Of a DNA stretch of 33,956 nt, positions 15,689 through 25,013 are shown piece after piece. The stretch spans positions 1-33,956 of the forward strand of contig NZ_SCFM01000064.1 in assembly GCF_004138295.1 (NCBI RefSeq), read 5' to 3'. Each line of letters opens with the position of its first letter. Position 1 is the first letter of the stretch. The notes beneath the pieces are model-generated. The model was not told where the DNA came from. It made no database searches and saw only the letters and a list, made by a program, of their open reading frames with translations. The DNA is from Ectobacillus funiculus. Its GTDB lineage: Bacteria; Bacillota; Bacilli; Bacillales; Bacillaceae_G. The translations under genes were made by a program, and so were the position numbers.

Positions 15689-17260
15689 TTACAAATTATA
15701 TTTTCGAATCAAATAAGTCGGCGTACAGCTCCACGCATGGCAGTAGCTATTAATCAAATAACTGCCGTACGGTGAAAAGTCTTTATTATTAGGGTCATAT
15801 AATTCCCAGAACGTATCTGCACCGTCATGGATCATTTCACCCCAGTACGCTTTTAGCTGTTCAACTGCCTTTTCTTTTTCGCCTACTATAATAAGTGCTT
15901 CCACTAAGTAATGGTACATATACGGTGTTGTGAGGACAATCTCAGGTTTCTCTGACAATAGACGGTTCATAAGCTGACGATTTTCCTCTGGCTCTAGTAC
16001 CTCCGCCAATGCCATCCAAATCTGGCTTGCCCACGAAATTTGTTTTTCTGCTCCGCTTACGAAAAAGCCTTTTTCTTCGTCCCATAGATGGGTAATCGTT
16101 GCCGTTACAATCTCCTGCAGACGCTCTTCTAAGAAAGCCTGCTTGTCGCTGCCCAACACCTTTGCCATTTCAATTGCCCGCTTGATTGCATGAATAAGCA
16201 CAGCCTGCGAAGGAGCTTGCTTGTTTAATTCCTGGTGCCAATCAATAAATGACCACCACGATTTATCATCCTTTACAATATTGTGCTCATCTAATCGTTC
16301 TAATGCGAGCTCAATTTGACGATAAGCACTAGGCCATAGCTCCACTAGCGTCTCTTTGTCGTTCGTTGCAAAGTAATAGTCATGCAATGTTGTTGAAAAT
16401 AGCAGTGAATAGTCAAATAAGTATATGTCATCTGGAATTAATGATGGCGCAATAAATACATTTGCCATAATTTTTCCTCTATCATCCGGCACACCTGCAA
16501 ATAAATATAAGCAGCGTTTTACTAAATCATTATTTTGGAATGTCTCGTAATTTGCTAATGCCTGAAGCCGTAAATCGCCGAGCCATAAACGACGGTCGCG
16601 CTTCGGTCCATCCTCAAATACATCCTGCATGCAATCCTGCAGCGTTTTAATGCTCACCTGATCAATCTGAGCCAGCAACGAATCCTTATGCTGAAGTGGA
16701 ATAACACGGGATGGATCAGCCGATGTCACTGTTTGGCATTGGATATCATCGAATGCGACACGATATTTTCGCGATGTATCCAACACTTCAAATTTAATAT
16801 AACGGAAGCTATAACGGCGTGGTAATTCGATACGAGCTGGCAGCACATCCACATAAATCGTTTCTTCCTGCAGCCATGAACTGCTTAACCAACCGTCATA
16901 TTCTGAAAATGGCTCTGCCATTTCAACTGGCATTTCACCGAATGTTAATTTAAGACTAAGAGGTGCATCAGGCGGACTGCCAACCGGTCTAATTTTCATG
17001 GATACATAGCCAACCTGGTGCGTACCAAAATCAAGGATAAATTCATCGCCCTTACCATAGGACTGTCCTGCTTGGGGTTCAATGGCTTGCGCTCGCCAGC
17101 CATGGATAACGGCTGGATCCGCTACTACCTCTACAAAGTTTTGCGGCATTACCGTTTCTCTTACTAGCTCTGGCTTTAATTGTTCAGACTTTGCGATAAA
17201 GTCTTCATTACGATCAATTACCAAATCATTGATTATTTGAGTTTGTGCTTCGTTTGCCAT
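15689..17260 (-). CDS. GH78-like alpha-L-rhamnosidase, short form (523 aa)
   Basis: The protein has a beta-sandwich N-terminal part (EFILDFGTHQVGYVSMKI) and a six-hairpin (alpha/alpha)6 catalytic domain. The catalytic signature EDGPKRDRRLWLGD (residues 216-229) matches the DGPxRD..W.GD general-acid motif of GH78. The end DTFWELYD...INSYCHAWSCTPTYLI is the usual glutamate/histidine region. At 523 residues it lacks the extra N-terminal domains of 900-residue GH78 enzymes but appears complete. GGGGAGGAATACTT precedes the ATG. It is the last gene of the second transporter operon and probably removes terminal rhamnose from imported oligosaccharides in the cytoplasm. Confidence 0.85.
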   Translation of the reverse strand: MANEAQTQIINDLVIDRNEDFIAKSEQLKPELVRETVMPQNFVEVVADPAVIHGWRAQAIEPQAGQSYGKGDEFILDFGTHQVGYVSMKIRPVGSPPDAPLSLKLTFGEMPVEMAEPFSEYDGWLSSSWLQEETIYVDVLPARIELPRRYSFRYIKFEVLDTSRKYRVAFDDIQCQTVTSADPSRVIPLQHKDSLLAQIDQVSIKTLQDCMQDVFEDGPKRDRRLWLGDLRLQALANYETFQNNDLVKRCLYLFAGVPDDRGKIMANVFIAPSLIPDDIYLFDYSLLFSTTLHDYYFATNDKETLVELWPSAYRQIELALERLDEHNIVKDDKSWWSFIDWHQELNKQAPSQAVLIHAIKRAIEMAKVLGSDKQAFLEERLQEIVTATITHLWDEEKGFFVSGAEKQISWASQIWMALAEVLEPEENRQLMNRLLSEKPEIVLTTPYMYHYLVEALIIVGEKEKAVEQLKAYWGEMIHDGADTFWELYDPNNKDFSPYGSYLINSYCHAWSCTPTYLIRKYNL

Positions 17261-17311
17261 AAGTATTCCTCCCCGTCTTAGCCATTTTGCATTATCAGCT
17301 TTCTATTCTTA

Positions 17312-17352
17312 AAACAAATACTGAACACTTTAGTAGTATTCAGTATTTGTTT
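17312..17352 (-). terminator. Hairpin between MalG-type permease and GH78 gene
   Basis: A perfect 14-bp stem (AAACAAATACTGAA / TTCAGTATTTGTTT) has a 13-base loop, followed on the minus strand by TTTTAAG. It could be a leaky terminator or a stabilising 3' end that lowers GH78 expression relative to the transporter. Confidence 0.6.
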
Positions 17353-17380
17353 TGTGCTTTGATTTACATTGGCTAGAACT

Positions 17381-18271
17381 TTACTTCACAGATCCCGCTG
17401 TCATACCGGCCACGATTTTCTTATTGAAGAAAATAAATAGAATGAGTGGCGGAAGCGAGATTAACACGATATTTGTAAATAACAGGTTCCACTGCGTATT
17501 GTACATGCTTGAGAAGTTATACAACGTAAGCTGAATGGTTGCATTTTTGGCACCTGGATAGAAATACAGCGGGTTTACAAAATCATTGTAAATTCCTACA
17601 GCAGTCAATACGATGACTGTTGCGGAAACTGGTTTTAATAACGGTAAAATGATGGAGAAAAACAAGCGGAAGCGGCTGCAGCCATCAATCAATGCCGCTT
17701 CATCAATTTCACGCGGAATCGTTGCCATAAAGCCTTTGTAAAGCAATACTGTAAACGGTAAATTCAATGCTACAAGTACAAGGATGATTCCCGGCATTGT
17801 TTTAAATAATCCGATTCCGTCTAATACCCAAATTGTCGGTACGATTGCTGGCGGGATAATCAGCCCTGCAAGAATCAAAAAGTCAAAGAAACGTGATGCT
17901 TTGCTGACCTTGCGCTGCAGCACATACCCCGACATAGCGCCAAGGATAATGAGTAACACGATAGAAAATCCGGTAATGAGGGTACTATTAAAGAAAGCGC
18001 GAATGATCATGCCATCTTGCGCTGCTAGTACAGCCTTCATATTCTCTATTAGCTGGAAGGAGCTTGGCCATGACATATTCAGCAGCGCAGACTCCTGTGT
18101 ATCCTTCGCAGCATTCACGAGAATAAAGTAAAATGGAATCCCGAATACGACTAAAGTTAATAACACCGCGATACATTCAGTTAATACCTTCCGAAGCTTT
18201 TTCCCGTTCAAGCCTTTTTTAGTATCGGAAGCAATAGACGGTACTGGAGATTGAGTAACTGCCTTATTCAT
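17381..18271 (-). CDS. CUT1 ABC sugar transporter permease, MalG type (locus 2)
   Basis: 296 residues with about six membrane segments. The first follows a polar 30-residue tail (VLTECIAVLLTLVVFGIPFYFILV). FNSTLITGFS, the EAA loop DEAALIDGCSRFRLFFSIILP and the end KKIVAGMTAGSVK identify a MalG-type subunit. Its ATG overlaps the upstream TAA (TAATG), showing translational coupling with the MalF-type gene. Confidence 0.93.
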   Translation of the reverse strand: MNKAVTQSPVPSIASDTKKGLNGKKLRKVLTECIAVLLTLVVFGIPFYFILVNAAKDTQESALLNMSWPSSFQLIENMKAVLAAQDGMIIRAFFNSTLITGFSIVLLIILGAMSGYVLQRKVSKASRFFDFLILAGLIIPPAIVPTIWVLDGIGLFKTMPGIILVLVALNLPFTVLLYKGFMATIPREIDEAALIDGCSRFRLFFSIILPLLKPVSATVIVLTAVGIYNDFVNPLYFYPGAKNATIQLTLYNFSSMYNTQWNLLFTNIVLISLPPLILFIFFNKKIVAGMTAGSVK

Positions 18272-19140
18272 TACAAATCCACCTCTTTTTTGTTCAAATA
18301 AGCATACAGTGGGAATGCCAATGCAGAAACAAGTAGGAATAAAATTACGTTTCCGGCTGTGGACAGACCGTAAAAGCCTGCTTGGTATTGCTTATATATA
18401 ATAGAAGCAATTAAATCTGTGCTAAAGCCAGGACCACCTTTTGTCATTGCCCAGATTAAGTCGAAGGAACGAAGACCACCGATAAATGCTAGAATAATAA
18501 CAGAGTTCATCGCAGGACGGCTCAGCGGCAGGATAATATTCCAAAACTTATGCCAGGCGTTTCCGCCATCGATCATAAGTGCTTCGTAGTAATCCTCTGG
18601 AATAGACATAATCCCTGCGATAAAGATAACTGTCGCCATCCCTACACCCTTCCACACATCAACTAAAGCGACGGAAAGAAGGGCAATTTTACTGTCACCT
18701 AACCAGTCTGGACCTACAATCCCTACTGTTTGTAACGCTAAATTAATGAGTCCTTGTGTTGGATGCATCATCATCGCAAATGCCATCCCGATTGCGATTG
18801 TACTTAAAAGAGTTGGGAAGAAGACCATAGAACGGATAAAGCTCACTGTTTTGAGCTTTGAGCTAAGGAATACACCAAGAAGCAAGCCAAGAATGACCTT
18901 AAGACCACATGTCACAATGGCGTAGATAATCGTATTTTTAAATCCAATATTCAAAGACGGTTCTGTCAAAAATGTCTTAAAGTTTTCTAGTCCGATAAAT
19001 TTCCAATCTGTTAGTGACCACCATGTCATACTAAAAAATAAGGACATGATGGTAGGCAATAAGAAAAATACAAAATAAATAATGCCGGCTGGAAGTAAAA
19101 AGCTATATGTGTATGTTCTATTTATAAGCTTATTATTCAT
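18271..19140 (-). CDS. CUT1 ABC sugar transporter permease, MalF type (locus 2)
   Basis: The protein starts MNNKLINRTYTYSFLLPAGIIYFVFFLLP. MTWWSLTDWKFIGLENFKTF, the EAA-type loop EALMIDGGNAWHKFWNIILP and IWAMTKGGPGFSTDLIASIIYKQ follow, as in MalF-type subunits. The ATG at 19140 is preferred: GAGAGGGGAG stands 8-9 bases before it, while an upstream in-frame ATG at 19167 has no ribosome site. It forms the membrane channel with the downstream MalG-type protein. Confidence 0.93.
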   Translation of the reverse strand: MNNKLINRTYTYSFLLPAGIIYFVFFLLPTIMSLFFSMTWWSLTDWKFIGLENFKTFLTEPSLNIGFKNTIIYAIVTCGLKVILGLLLGVFLSSKLKTVSFIRSMVFFPTLLSTIAIGMAFAMMMHPTQGLINLALQTVGIVGPDWLGDSKIALLSVALVDVWKGVGMATVIFIAGIMSIPEDYYEALMIDGGNAWHKFWNIILPLSRPAMNSVIILAFIGGLRSFDLIWAMTKGGPGFSTDLIASIIYKQYQAGFYGLSTAGNVILFLLVSALAFPLYAYLNKKEVDL

Positions 19141-19175
19141 CCTACTGTCTCCCCTCTCTACATTCATGGAGAACA

Positions 19176-19202
19176 GCGCCCTGTCCCTTTAGGGCAGGGC
19201 GC
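19176..19202 (-). promoter_or_regulatory. Intercistronic hairpin between binding-protein and permease genes (locus 2)
   Basis: GCGCCCTG-T-CCC pairs with GGG-CAGGGCGC around a TTTA loop; a single T is bulged. No U-run follows, so it looks like an mRNA stability or partial-attenuation element behind the binding-protein gene. Confidence 0.75.
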
Positions 19203-19235
19203 CTCATCCAAATATCACCTGTTTAAGCGGGCAAA

Positions 19236-20558
19236 TTACCAGCCCTTTAAGCCAAGCTGCTTCGCTTGCTTTTCTACGTCACTATCGTATGCTTTTGCTC
19301 CTTCTTTCGCCGATTTCATACCGCCGCCTACTTCAGATGTAATCTGTTGTAAGTTCGGTCCTTTTAACGGGCTTAAGAATTCAAGAGCCGGTGCTGTTTT
19401 GCCTTCGTTAAAGTATGGAAGCATGTCTTTTACTGCTGCATATACATTGTCTGGAAGCTTTATATCCTTGATTGCAGATGGACCATCAGGCGTTACTTTA
19501 GACATATACAGCTCTTGACCTTCTGGAGAAACGAAGAACTCTAGCCATTTCTTTGCTTCATCTACATGTTCACTTGCCTTGTTGATGTAAAGACCGTTCG
19601 GCGCCCATGCTGTTACACCATTTTTGTCAGCGCTGTCACCAGGCTGCGGGAAGAAGCCAATATTGTCAATTTGATCTGGATATAATTTTGCAATGTTTGG
19701 CAGCGCAAAGGAAATGATCGGATATTGTACACCTGTACCATCTACTAGCATTTTCAAACCTGCTTCATAGCCTGTTGCGTTAAAGTCTTTGTTCATGTAG
19801 CCCTTTTTGTTAATCTCCTCTAGTTTTTCAAAGCTTCTAAGAGCCGCTGGTGTTGTTGCCATTTTTGCCTTATTCGCTGTGAAATCGTCTGGGAATGATG
19901 GAGCTTCTGCTAGCACGTTGTAGTTGTCTGCAAGCACAATAACCTGAGATGTCCAAGTATCCTTGTATGTGCCAATAACCGCTGTTTTGCCGGCTGCTTT
20001 AATTTTTTCATTGTTTGCCATCAGCTCATCCCATGTTTTTGGAACAGAAAGACCGAGTTCTTTATATACCTTCTTATTGTATAACCAGCCACCGGCACTA
20101 AAGTTAGCCGCTGGGACACCGTATACCTTTTTGTTTACTGTTACCGCTGTCTTAAATGTATCTAGAAGCTTGTCCGCATACGGCTCGTTTGTGAGATCCA
20201 CAAAGTTCTTCTCTGGATTCAACGCTTGTAAAAGTGAACCGGAATTGTAGGAAATCAAATCTGACATGTCACCAGTAGAGAGACGAGTTTTAATGAGGTT
20301 GTCACCCTCTGTACCACCTGGACGAGTTTCGATTTCAGTCTTAATGTTGTACTTTTTCTCAATTTCCGCTGAAACAGCTTTGACACCTTCCATTTGCGCA
20401 GGACTTTGGTTATCCATTAAAAATGTAAGTGTAGTGGAACCTCCCCCTTTTAAAGCGCTTTCTTTACTACTGTCAGCGCTTCCACATCCAGCTAAAATAC
20501 CTGCAAAAAGTGCTGTTGTAGATAATACCGCTAAGATTTTCTTTTTTGTCTTCATCAT
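19236..20558 (-). CDS. Sugar-binding lipoprotein of CUT1 ABC transporter (locus 2)
   Basis: 440-residue solute-binding protein. The signal peptide ends in lipobox LAGC (Cys25). The mature part has MDNQSPAQMEGVKAVSAEIE, LSTGDMSDLISYNSGSLLQALNP, PAANFSAGGWLYNKKVYKEL and VTAWAPNGLYINKAS, all typical family 1 fold segments. GGGAGGAAGG precedes tandem ATGs. It heads an operon with two permeases and a GH78 enzyme. It is closely related along its length to the lipoprotein at 25014-26339, so one arose by duplication. An AAAGCGCTTT core at 20451-20464 within the first codons resembles a cre half-consensus but has two mismatches. Confidence 0.94.
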   Translation of the reverse strand: MMKTKKKILAVLSTTALFAGILAGCGSADSSKESALKGGGSTTLTFLMDNQSPAQMEGVKAVSAEIEKKYNIKTEIETRPGGTEGDNLIKTRLSTGDMSDLISYNSGSLLQALNPEKNFVDLTNEPYADKLLDTFKTAVTVNKKVYGVPAANFSAGGWLYNKKVYKELGLSVPKTWDELMANNEKIKAAGKTAVIGTYKDTWTSQVIVLADNYNVLAEAPSFPDDFTANKAKMATTPAALRSFEKLEEINKKGYMNKDFNATGYEAGLKMLVDGTGVQYPIISFALPNIAKLYPDQIDNIGFFPQPGDSADKNGVTAWAPNGLYINKASEHVDEAKKWLEFFVSPEGQELYMSKVTPDGPSAIKDIKLPDNVYAAVKDMLPYFNEGKTAPALEFLSPLKGPNLQQITSEVGGGMKSAKEGAKAYDSDVEKQAKQLGLKGW

Positions 20559-20694
20559 GCTGTACCTTCCTCCCTTTCAAACGTTAACCAAACATTACTT
20601 AAGAACTATACAGAGTGTTATTTATACTCTAGCCTGTATAATTCTAAAATCCTGTTATCGTTTGTTTCTCTATGTTGTTGCTTTCTTAACTTAA

Positions 20695-20736
20695 TTGTAA
20701 GGGCTTTCTTCCTTTATCGTAAGTGCTGCTTTTTTC
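20695..20736 (-). promoter_or_regulatory. Operator-like motif upstream of locus 2 binding-protein gene
   Basis: The minus strand reads AAAAAAGCAGCACTTAC, 14 bases, then GCCCTTACAA. Two direct GC[AC]CTTAC repeats are spaced 22 bases start to start behind an A-tract. The arrangement is nearly the same before the paralogous gene at 26339 and partly present before the gene at 7016. Length and spacing suit tandem binding by an AraC-type regulator (inference). Confidence 0.6.
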
Positions 20737-20765
20737 TGTTTGGTGGCTGTTTTTTTAGGAGATAG

Positions 20766-20826
20766 ATAAAAAAATCATACTTCTGAACATACAACAAGCC
20801 GAATGCTGCAGCATTCGGCTTGTTGT
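20766..20826 (-). terminator. Terminator of the binding-protein/GH78/galM operon
   Basis: A perfect 36-base palindrome (20791-20826; arms ACAACAAGCCGAATGCTG and its complement) is followed on the minus strand by TTTTTTT at 20768-20774. It lies 120 bases after the epimerase stop codon. Confidence 0.85.
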
Positions 20827-20882
20827 GAAGTATATTCATTTTTTACTGTTTAACAGCCTTTATGTCTTAGCAGCATAAACTA

Positions 20883-20944
20883 TCAGCCCTGTAAGCTTTG
20901 CTGCTTCGCCTGCCAATTCCATATCGCTGCCTTTCCTGCTTGCG
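20883..20944 (-). pseudogene. Tail fragment of a third binding-protein gene
   Basis: Directly after the epimerase stop the minus strand reads AGKAAIWNWQAKQQSLQG then TGA. This resembles the C-terminal ends of family 1 binding proteins; the two intact paralogues here end QAKQLGLKGW and QAKQLGLAGW. Only about 20 codons remain, so the call is tentative. Confidence 0.4.
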
Positions 20945-20945
20945 T

Positions 20946-22022
20946 TTATAGAGTGGCAAAAATATATTTCGTTACAGACCGATATTCTTCATTCTTATCC
21001 AATACACAAGAAGGAAAGTGTGGATGATGAATAGAATCCGGCAACCCTTGTGTTTCCAAACACAAGCCCAAATAGTTTCGTGACTTTGTCCCCCGAACAG
21101 AAAAATTCCCCTCTAAATGATTGCCTGTATATAAGACTACACCGCACTCATCTGTCTCAATCATCAGCTTTCTTCCGCTCTTCTCATCCCATAAAGTAAT
21201 TTCTTCATCATGATTCGCATTTAAAAAGAATGGATGGTCATACCCTCTTCCAGCCAGCAGATTCTGAGGATGATCTGATATAGCTCCGTCTTTTATTGCC
21301 CTTCCTTCACGAAAATCGAACACTGTTCCGTCTACATTGATAAATTCGCCTGTTGGAAGAAGCTCATCGGTTAACTCTAAATATTGATCACTTTTTAATT
21401 GCAGCTTATGATCCAATATATCTCGCTCTGTATCCCCGCTTAGATTGAAGTATGTGTGATTTGTGATATTCAACAATGTTTTTTGGTCACATACTCCATT
21501 ATAGGAGATAAGAAACTCATTATGATTATTTAATGTATATGTAACCTTCATATCCAGATTTCCCGGATACCCTTCTTCACCATCAGGGCTCATATAAAAG
21601 AACTCTACGCCAATTTCATTCTCTGTCTCAATCACACGAGCTTCCCACATGACAGCATCAAACCCTACCGTACCGCCATGCAGATGATTGCCATTATTAT
21701 TTTGCACCAACTGATATGTGACACCATCCAGCTCAAATTCTGCCCCCTTGATCCGGCCCGCAACCCGGCCAACAACAGCGCCAAAATACGGGGAATGATT
21801 CAGATAGTCCGCCAAGTTATCAAACCCTAAAACAACATTTTGATACGTTCCATTGCGATCAGGTGTTACAATTTTTGTAATAATACAACCATATGTAATG
21901 CAAGAAACTGTAATTCCTTGGTCATTGACTAGTGTATATTCATAGATATCCTGATTACCTAACTCAGCAAATTTTGTTTGTGTTATTTTCATAATAATAC
22001 GCGCAGGATATATAACATACAT
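20946..22022 (-). CDS. galM: Aldose 1-epimerase (mutarotase)
   Basis: Interconverts alpha and beta anomers of aldoses such as galactose. Family marks are RVAGRIKGAEF, NNGNHLHGGTVGFDAVMW (first catalytic His), NITNHTYFNLSG (second catalytic His), GRGYDHPFFLN and the C-terminal catalytic Glu in LCLETQGLPDS. Length is normal for GalM. The start is uncertain. ATG 22022 has AAGGGGG at 9-10 bases, ATG 22031 lies too close to it, and ATG 21992 (MKITQTKFAELG) matches the family start best but lacks a ribosome site. It lies 20 bases after a GH78 gene and ends the operon, fitting processing of released monosaccharide. Confidence 0.93.
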   Translation of the reverse strand: MYVIYPARIIMKITQTKFAELGNQDIYEYTLVNDQGITVSCITYGCIITKIVTPDRNGTYQNVVLGFDNLADYLNHSPYFGAVVGRVAGRIKGAEFELDGVTYQLVQNNNGNHLHGGTVGFDAVMWEARVIETENEIGVEFFYMSPDGEEGYPGNLDMKVTYTLNNHNEFLISYNGVCDQKTLLNITNHTYFNLSGDTERDILDHKLQLKSDQYLELTDELLPTGEFINVDGTVFDFREGRAIKDGAISDHPQNLLAGRGYDHPFFLNANHDEEITLWDEKSGRKLMIETDECGVVLYTGNHLEGNFSVRGTKSRNYLGLCLETQGLPDSIHHPHFPSCVLDKNEEYRSVTKYIFATL

Positions 22023-22043
22023 CCTGCGCATCCCCCTTCACAT

Positions 22044-24911
22044 TTAATTAACTTTAACAGCCAAATGATTTGTATCTAAAGAATAAGGTTTACCATTCAC
22101 TTGAACCTTTGTATTTGCAGGCGGCATAATTTCTACTTCAACCTCATCTGGAAGAATAATTTGCAAATCAATATACTCTCCTACATCTTTACAATAAATA
22201 TCTATCTTTCCTTGTGGAATAGGTACAGAACCCTTTATCCACTTTAATCCGTTTAAATTAGGAGATATCGCTACTTTCGTAAATCCTGGCTCTAATGGTT
22301 TTACACCTAAAAATAACACGCCAAACACATAGGTTGGGGCTGCAGACCAAGCATGACAATGGCTGCGGCTAAAGTCTCCCTCAATTAATTCCCAGCCTTC
22401 CCAGCATGTTGTTGCATCATGCTCCAGCATATAACCATAAATCTCCCGGATATTGTCTAGTACCATCCTGTTTTTCCCAAGATCCATGAGAGCTTGATAG
22501 TAGAAAAGGAGAACAAACGGACTTTTAATTTGAACAAAATCCTCTGGAGGGTTTGTTATATACTTCTCTATCACATCTCTGCGTTCTCCCTCTGCACAAT
22601 CTGTTAAAAAGGCAACGAGATTTGTTTGCACACTGCGAACTTTGGACGGTGTGCCATCCTCATGGATACTATCAACAAAAACCTGCTCTTCCTCATCCCA
22701 TAGGTGCGTGTTGATCGCTTGTTTCAACTGATCCGCCAAGGATAAAAATTGAATTTCATCTTCATGCTCTCCTATGAGTGACGCTAAGTAAGCTGTTTGT
22801 CTGAATGCCTCAACAAGGAAAGCATTTTGATGCGTTACAATCTTATGCTCTGTATCCATTGGCGCCCAATCCAACATGTTCCAAGCCGTGATTTCCAACA
22901 ATCCTTCTTCATTCAGAAATCCTTGAAAGCGCTGTACGGTCAGCTTTAGTTCCGGGTATACTTCTTTTACAAATTCCAGATCGCCAGAATATCGATAATA
23001 TTCTCTGCACGCCATCATCCATAGAATGGACCAAGCTGTTAGCACATTCTGCCACCCACTCGGTACATGTGATTCTGGCAGAGGAGAGCGATACACGGAT
23101 TTAGAAATTAGTCGTAAACAACGTCTTACCAAGTCATAGTTTCCAAATGCATAATAATTCATGAGAGAAATATTATAGGAATCGCCTGTCCAAAGTGCCT
23201 GTTCATAAGCGGGACAGTCAATAATCGTATCTTGTGCACACATCCGGATGGTGTGCTTTGAGATTTCCCAAATTTGATTCAGCTCATAATCAGAGCTGCT
23301 AAAGTTTCCAACATTTCCTGTAGGGAAAGTGGTTACATCTACTTTTACACTAAAGATTTTACATGGCATGTTAGTATTTCGAATCGTTAACAGCATGTAT
23401 CGGAATCCTCTAGGAATAAAGGAGCGATACACTTGCCGGCCATCCCTTGCAATATATCGTAAGGAATTGTTCAAGGAAAAGGTATGCTCGATTCTTCCGT
23501 CCTGGTGGATGCTTTCAAATAGGAAAAAGTCGAAAACAGTCCCTTTTGTGGCTTCTACTTCAAATTCTATATGGCCCAAGTATTCCTTGCCAAAGTCAAT
23601 TAGATATTCTGCATCGCCTTGTTCCATTGGTTCTACCTTTGTAAAACTATGATTTGGCAATACCATATTTTGATGCTGGAACTGTAAGGAATGGGTCCGA
23701 ATGTCTTCTTTGAACATGGAAAGAAGACCTACATGATCTGTACAAACATGGGCATTTGGAATTTCCTTAGCCCTCTTTTTAAACGCTTCCAATTCACTCA
23801 AGGACGACACTTGCTTCACTTGTACATATTCTTTCTCTAAAGGAGCAGCTTTTGGAACAGGTGTGCCGATTTGAAGATGGGTAGCTGTATAAAAAGGTCC
23901 AATCGCTAAAAATTTGGAATCCCCTTGGCCAAAAGGTGCCTTCAACTCGATTTTCTCAGGAAAATTAAATGCGACATGCATAATTGGTTCATGAAAAGAC
24001 CCGCCTACATCCACTATTAATAGATTCACGCCTTTTCGGAGATTCACCTTTTCATATTTCCCGTTCTGGGTTTTATACTCTACTCCATTTAGTTTGAACT
24101 CCCATTTAGCCATTGCATGCGGGTCAAACGTCAGAATCATTACTCCCTCGACATCTTCCTTTGCATGGATTTCAGTCACTACATACCCTTGCATCACTTT
24201 CCCTGAATTATTATCTAACTCCCCTGGGAAGAAAGTTGGTTTTAAATCAATAGAAAAGTGCTGTGAAATAGGTCTCACTTCTTTTAATGATAATACACTT
24301 TTGGGAAATTGAGTCTCATTGGTTAAATGGGGGATATCTCTAGGAATAAGTGTTTTCCACGGATTCATCCCATAAGCCCCAATGACTTCAGCGTTATTCC
24401 ATGCTGAAGCGTCAAAATCAACCTGCTCCCAATCATGATCAAATCGTCCCGCATTATAAATCTCGGACCAAGGCAAACAATTGGACATCTTAACAGTTTC
24501 CTTAATAAAGCCACTGTGATTGGCAGTCTTCCAGCCTTCATCGGTTATCATCCTGTCAATCACCTGACCGTTATTAGAGAAATCAATTTGTGCAATTAAT
24601 CCGCCGCGTCCTTCTATATAATGCATCGTCCCTATTCCATAATGATTTACTAATATTGCAATGACATTTTCCCCATTGTTTAGTCCGCTTACATCATATT
24701 GGTCATAGTACCATTCCGATGTCCAGCCGCGAACGGGACCGTATCCGATTAACTCACCATTGATATAAACAGCATATTTCGTGTCCGCAGATATAGATAA
24801 TGTTGCTGATTCATAATCCGCAGGAATAGTAAATGTTCTTCTAAAACATGACCATTGATTTCTTGGCTGTTCCCCGCTATTATCCCAAATCCAATTTGCT
24901 TTCCATTCCAT
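22044..24911 (-). CDS. GH78 alpha-L-rhamnosidase-like enzyme (955 aa)
   Basis: Large cytoplasmic glycosidase with no signal peptide. The N-terminus (MEWKANWIWDNSGEQPRNQW; YAVYINGELIGYGPVRGW) is the carbohydrate-binding-like jelly roll of GH78. Additional beta domains run to about residue 540. The (alpha/alpha)6 barrel has DCPAYEQALWTGD (565-577), the DxxxxxxxWxGD catalytic region. CWEGWELIEGDFSRSHCHAWSAAPTY near 850-880 is the second conserved site. The C-terminal Bac_rhamnosid_C domain ends GYxxxx...VQVNGKPYSL. GGGAGGTTAGCTTT precedes the ATG. It sits between a binding-protein gene and galM. It probably cleaves alpha-L-rhamnosides, though related unsaturated-uronyl or fucosyl specificities cannot be excluded. 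Confidence 0.9.
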   Translation of the reverse strand: MEWKANWIWDNSGEQPRNQWSCFRRTFTIPADYESATLSISADTKYAVYINGELIGYGPVRGWTSEWYYDQYDVSGLNNGENVIAILVNHYGIGTMHYIEGRGGLIAQIDFSNNGQVIDRMITDEGWKTANHSGFIKETVKMSNCLPWSEIYNAGRFDHDWEQVDFDASAWNNAEVIGAYGMNPWKTLIPRDIPHLTNETQFPKSVLSLKEVRPISQHFSIDLKPTFFPGELDNNSGKVMQGYVVTEIHAKEDVEGVMILTFDPHAMAKWEFKLNGVEYKTQNGKYEKVNLRKGVNLLIVDVGGSFHEPIMHVAFNFPEKIELKAPFGQGDSKFLAIGPFYTATHLQIGTPVPKAAPLEKEYVQVKQVSSLSELEAFKKRAKEIPNAHVCTDHVGLLSMFKEDIRTHSLQFQHQNMVLPNHSFTKVEPMEQGDAEYLIDFGKEYLGHIEFEVEATKGTVFDFFLFESIHQDGRIEHTFSLNNSLRYIARDGRQVYRSFIPRGFRYMLLTIRNTNMPCKIFSVKVDVTTFPTGNVGNFSSSDYELNQIWEISKHTIRMCAQDTIIDCPAYEQALWTGDSYNISLMNYYAFGNYDLVRRCLRLISKSVYRSPLPESHVPSGWQNVLTAWSILWMMACREYYRYSGDLEFVKEVYPELKLTVQRFQGFLNEEGLLEITAWNMLDWAPMDTEHKIVTHQNAFLVEAFRQTAYLASLIGEHEDEIQFLSLADQLKQAINTHLWDEEEQVFVDSIHEDGTPSKVRSVQTNLVAFLTDCAEGERRDVIEKYITNPPEDFVQIKSPFVLLFYYQALMDLGKNRMVLDNIREIYGYMLEHDATTCWEGWELIEGDFSRSHCHAWSAAPTYVFGVLFLGVKPLEPGFTKVAISPNLNGLKWIKGSVPIPQGKIDIYCKDVGEYIDLQIILPDEVEVEIMPPANTKVQVNGKPYSLDTNHLAVKVN

Positions 24912-24932
24912 AAAGCTAACCTCCCATGTTAA

Positions 24933-24970
24933 GACCCGATTGCATTGAATAGAATTGTTGCTCTCGGGTC
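24933..24970 (-). promoter_or_regulatory. Intercistronic hairpin between binding-protein and GH78 genes
   Basis: GACCCGA (24933-24939) pairs with TCGGGTC (24964-24970) around a 24-base loop, with no T-run. It occupies the same position, directly behind a binding-protein gene, as the hairpins at 5690 and 19176. Confidence 0.5.
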
Positions 24971-25013
24971 GTTATTTATATTTAAAATATAGAGTGAATC
25001 ATACTTATCTCCA

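Noticed and set aside
20451-20464. cre site inside the start of the locus 2 binding-protein gene
   Set aside because: AGAAAGCGCTTTAA has the core palindrome but two mismatches to consensus; not listed as a separate feature.
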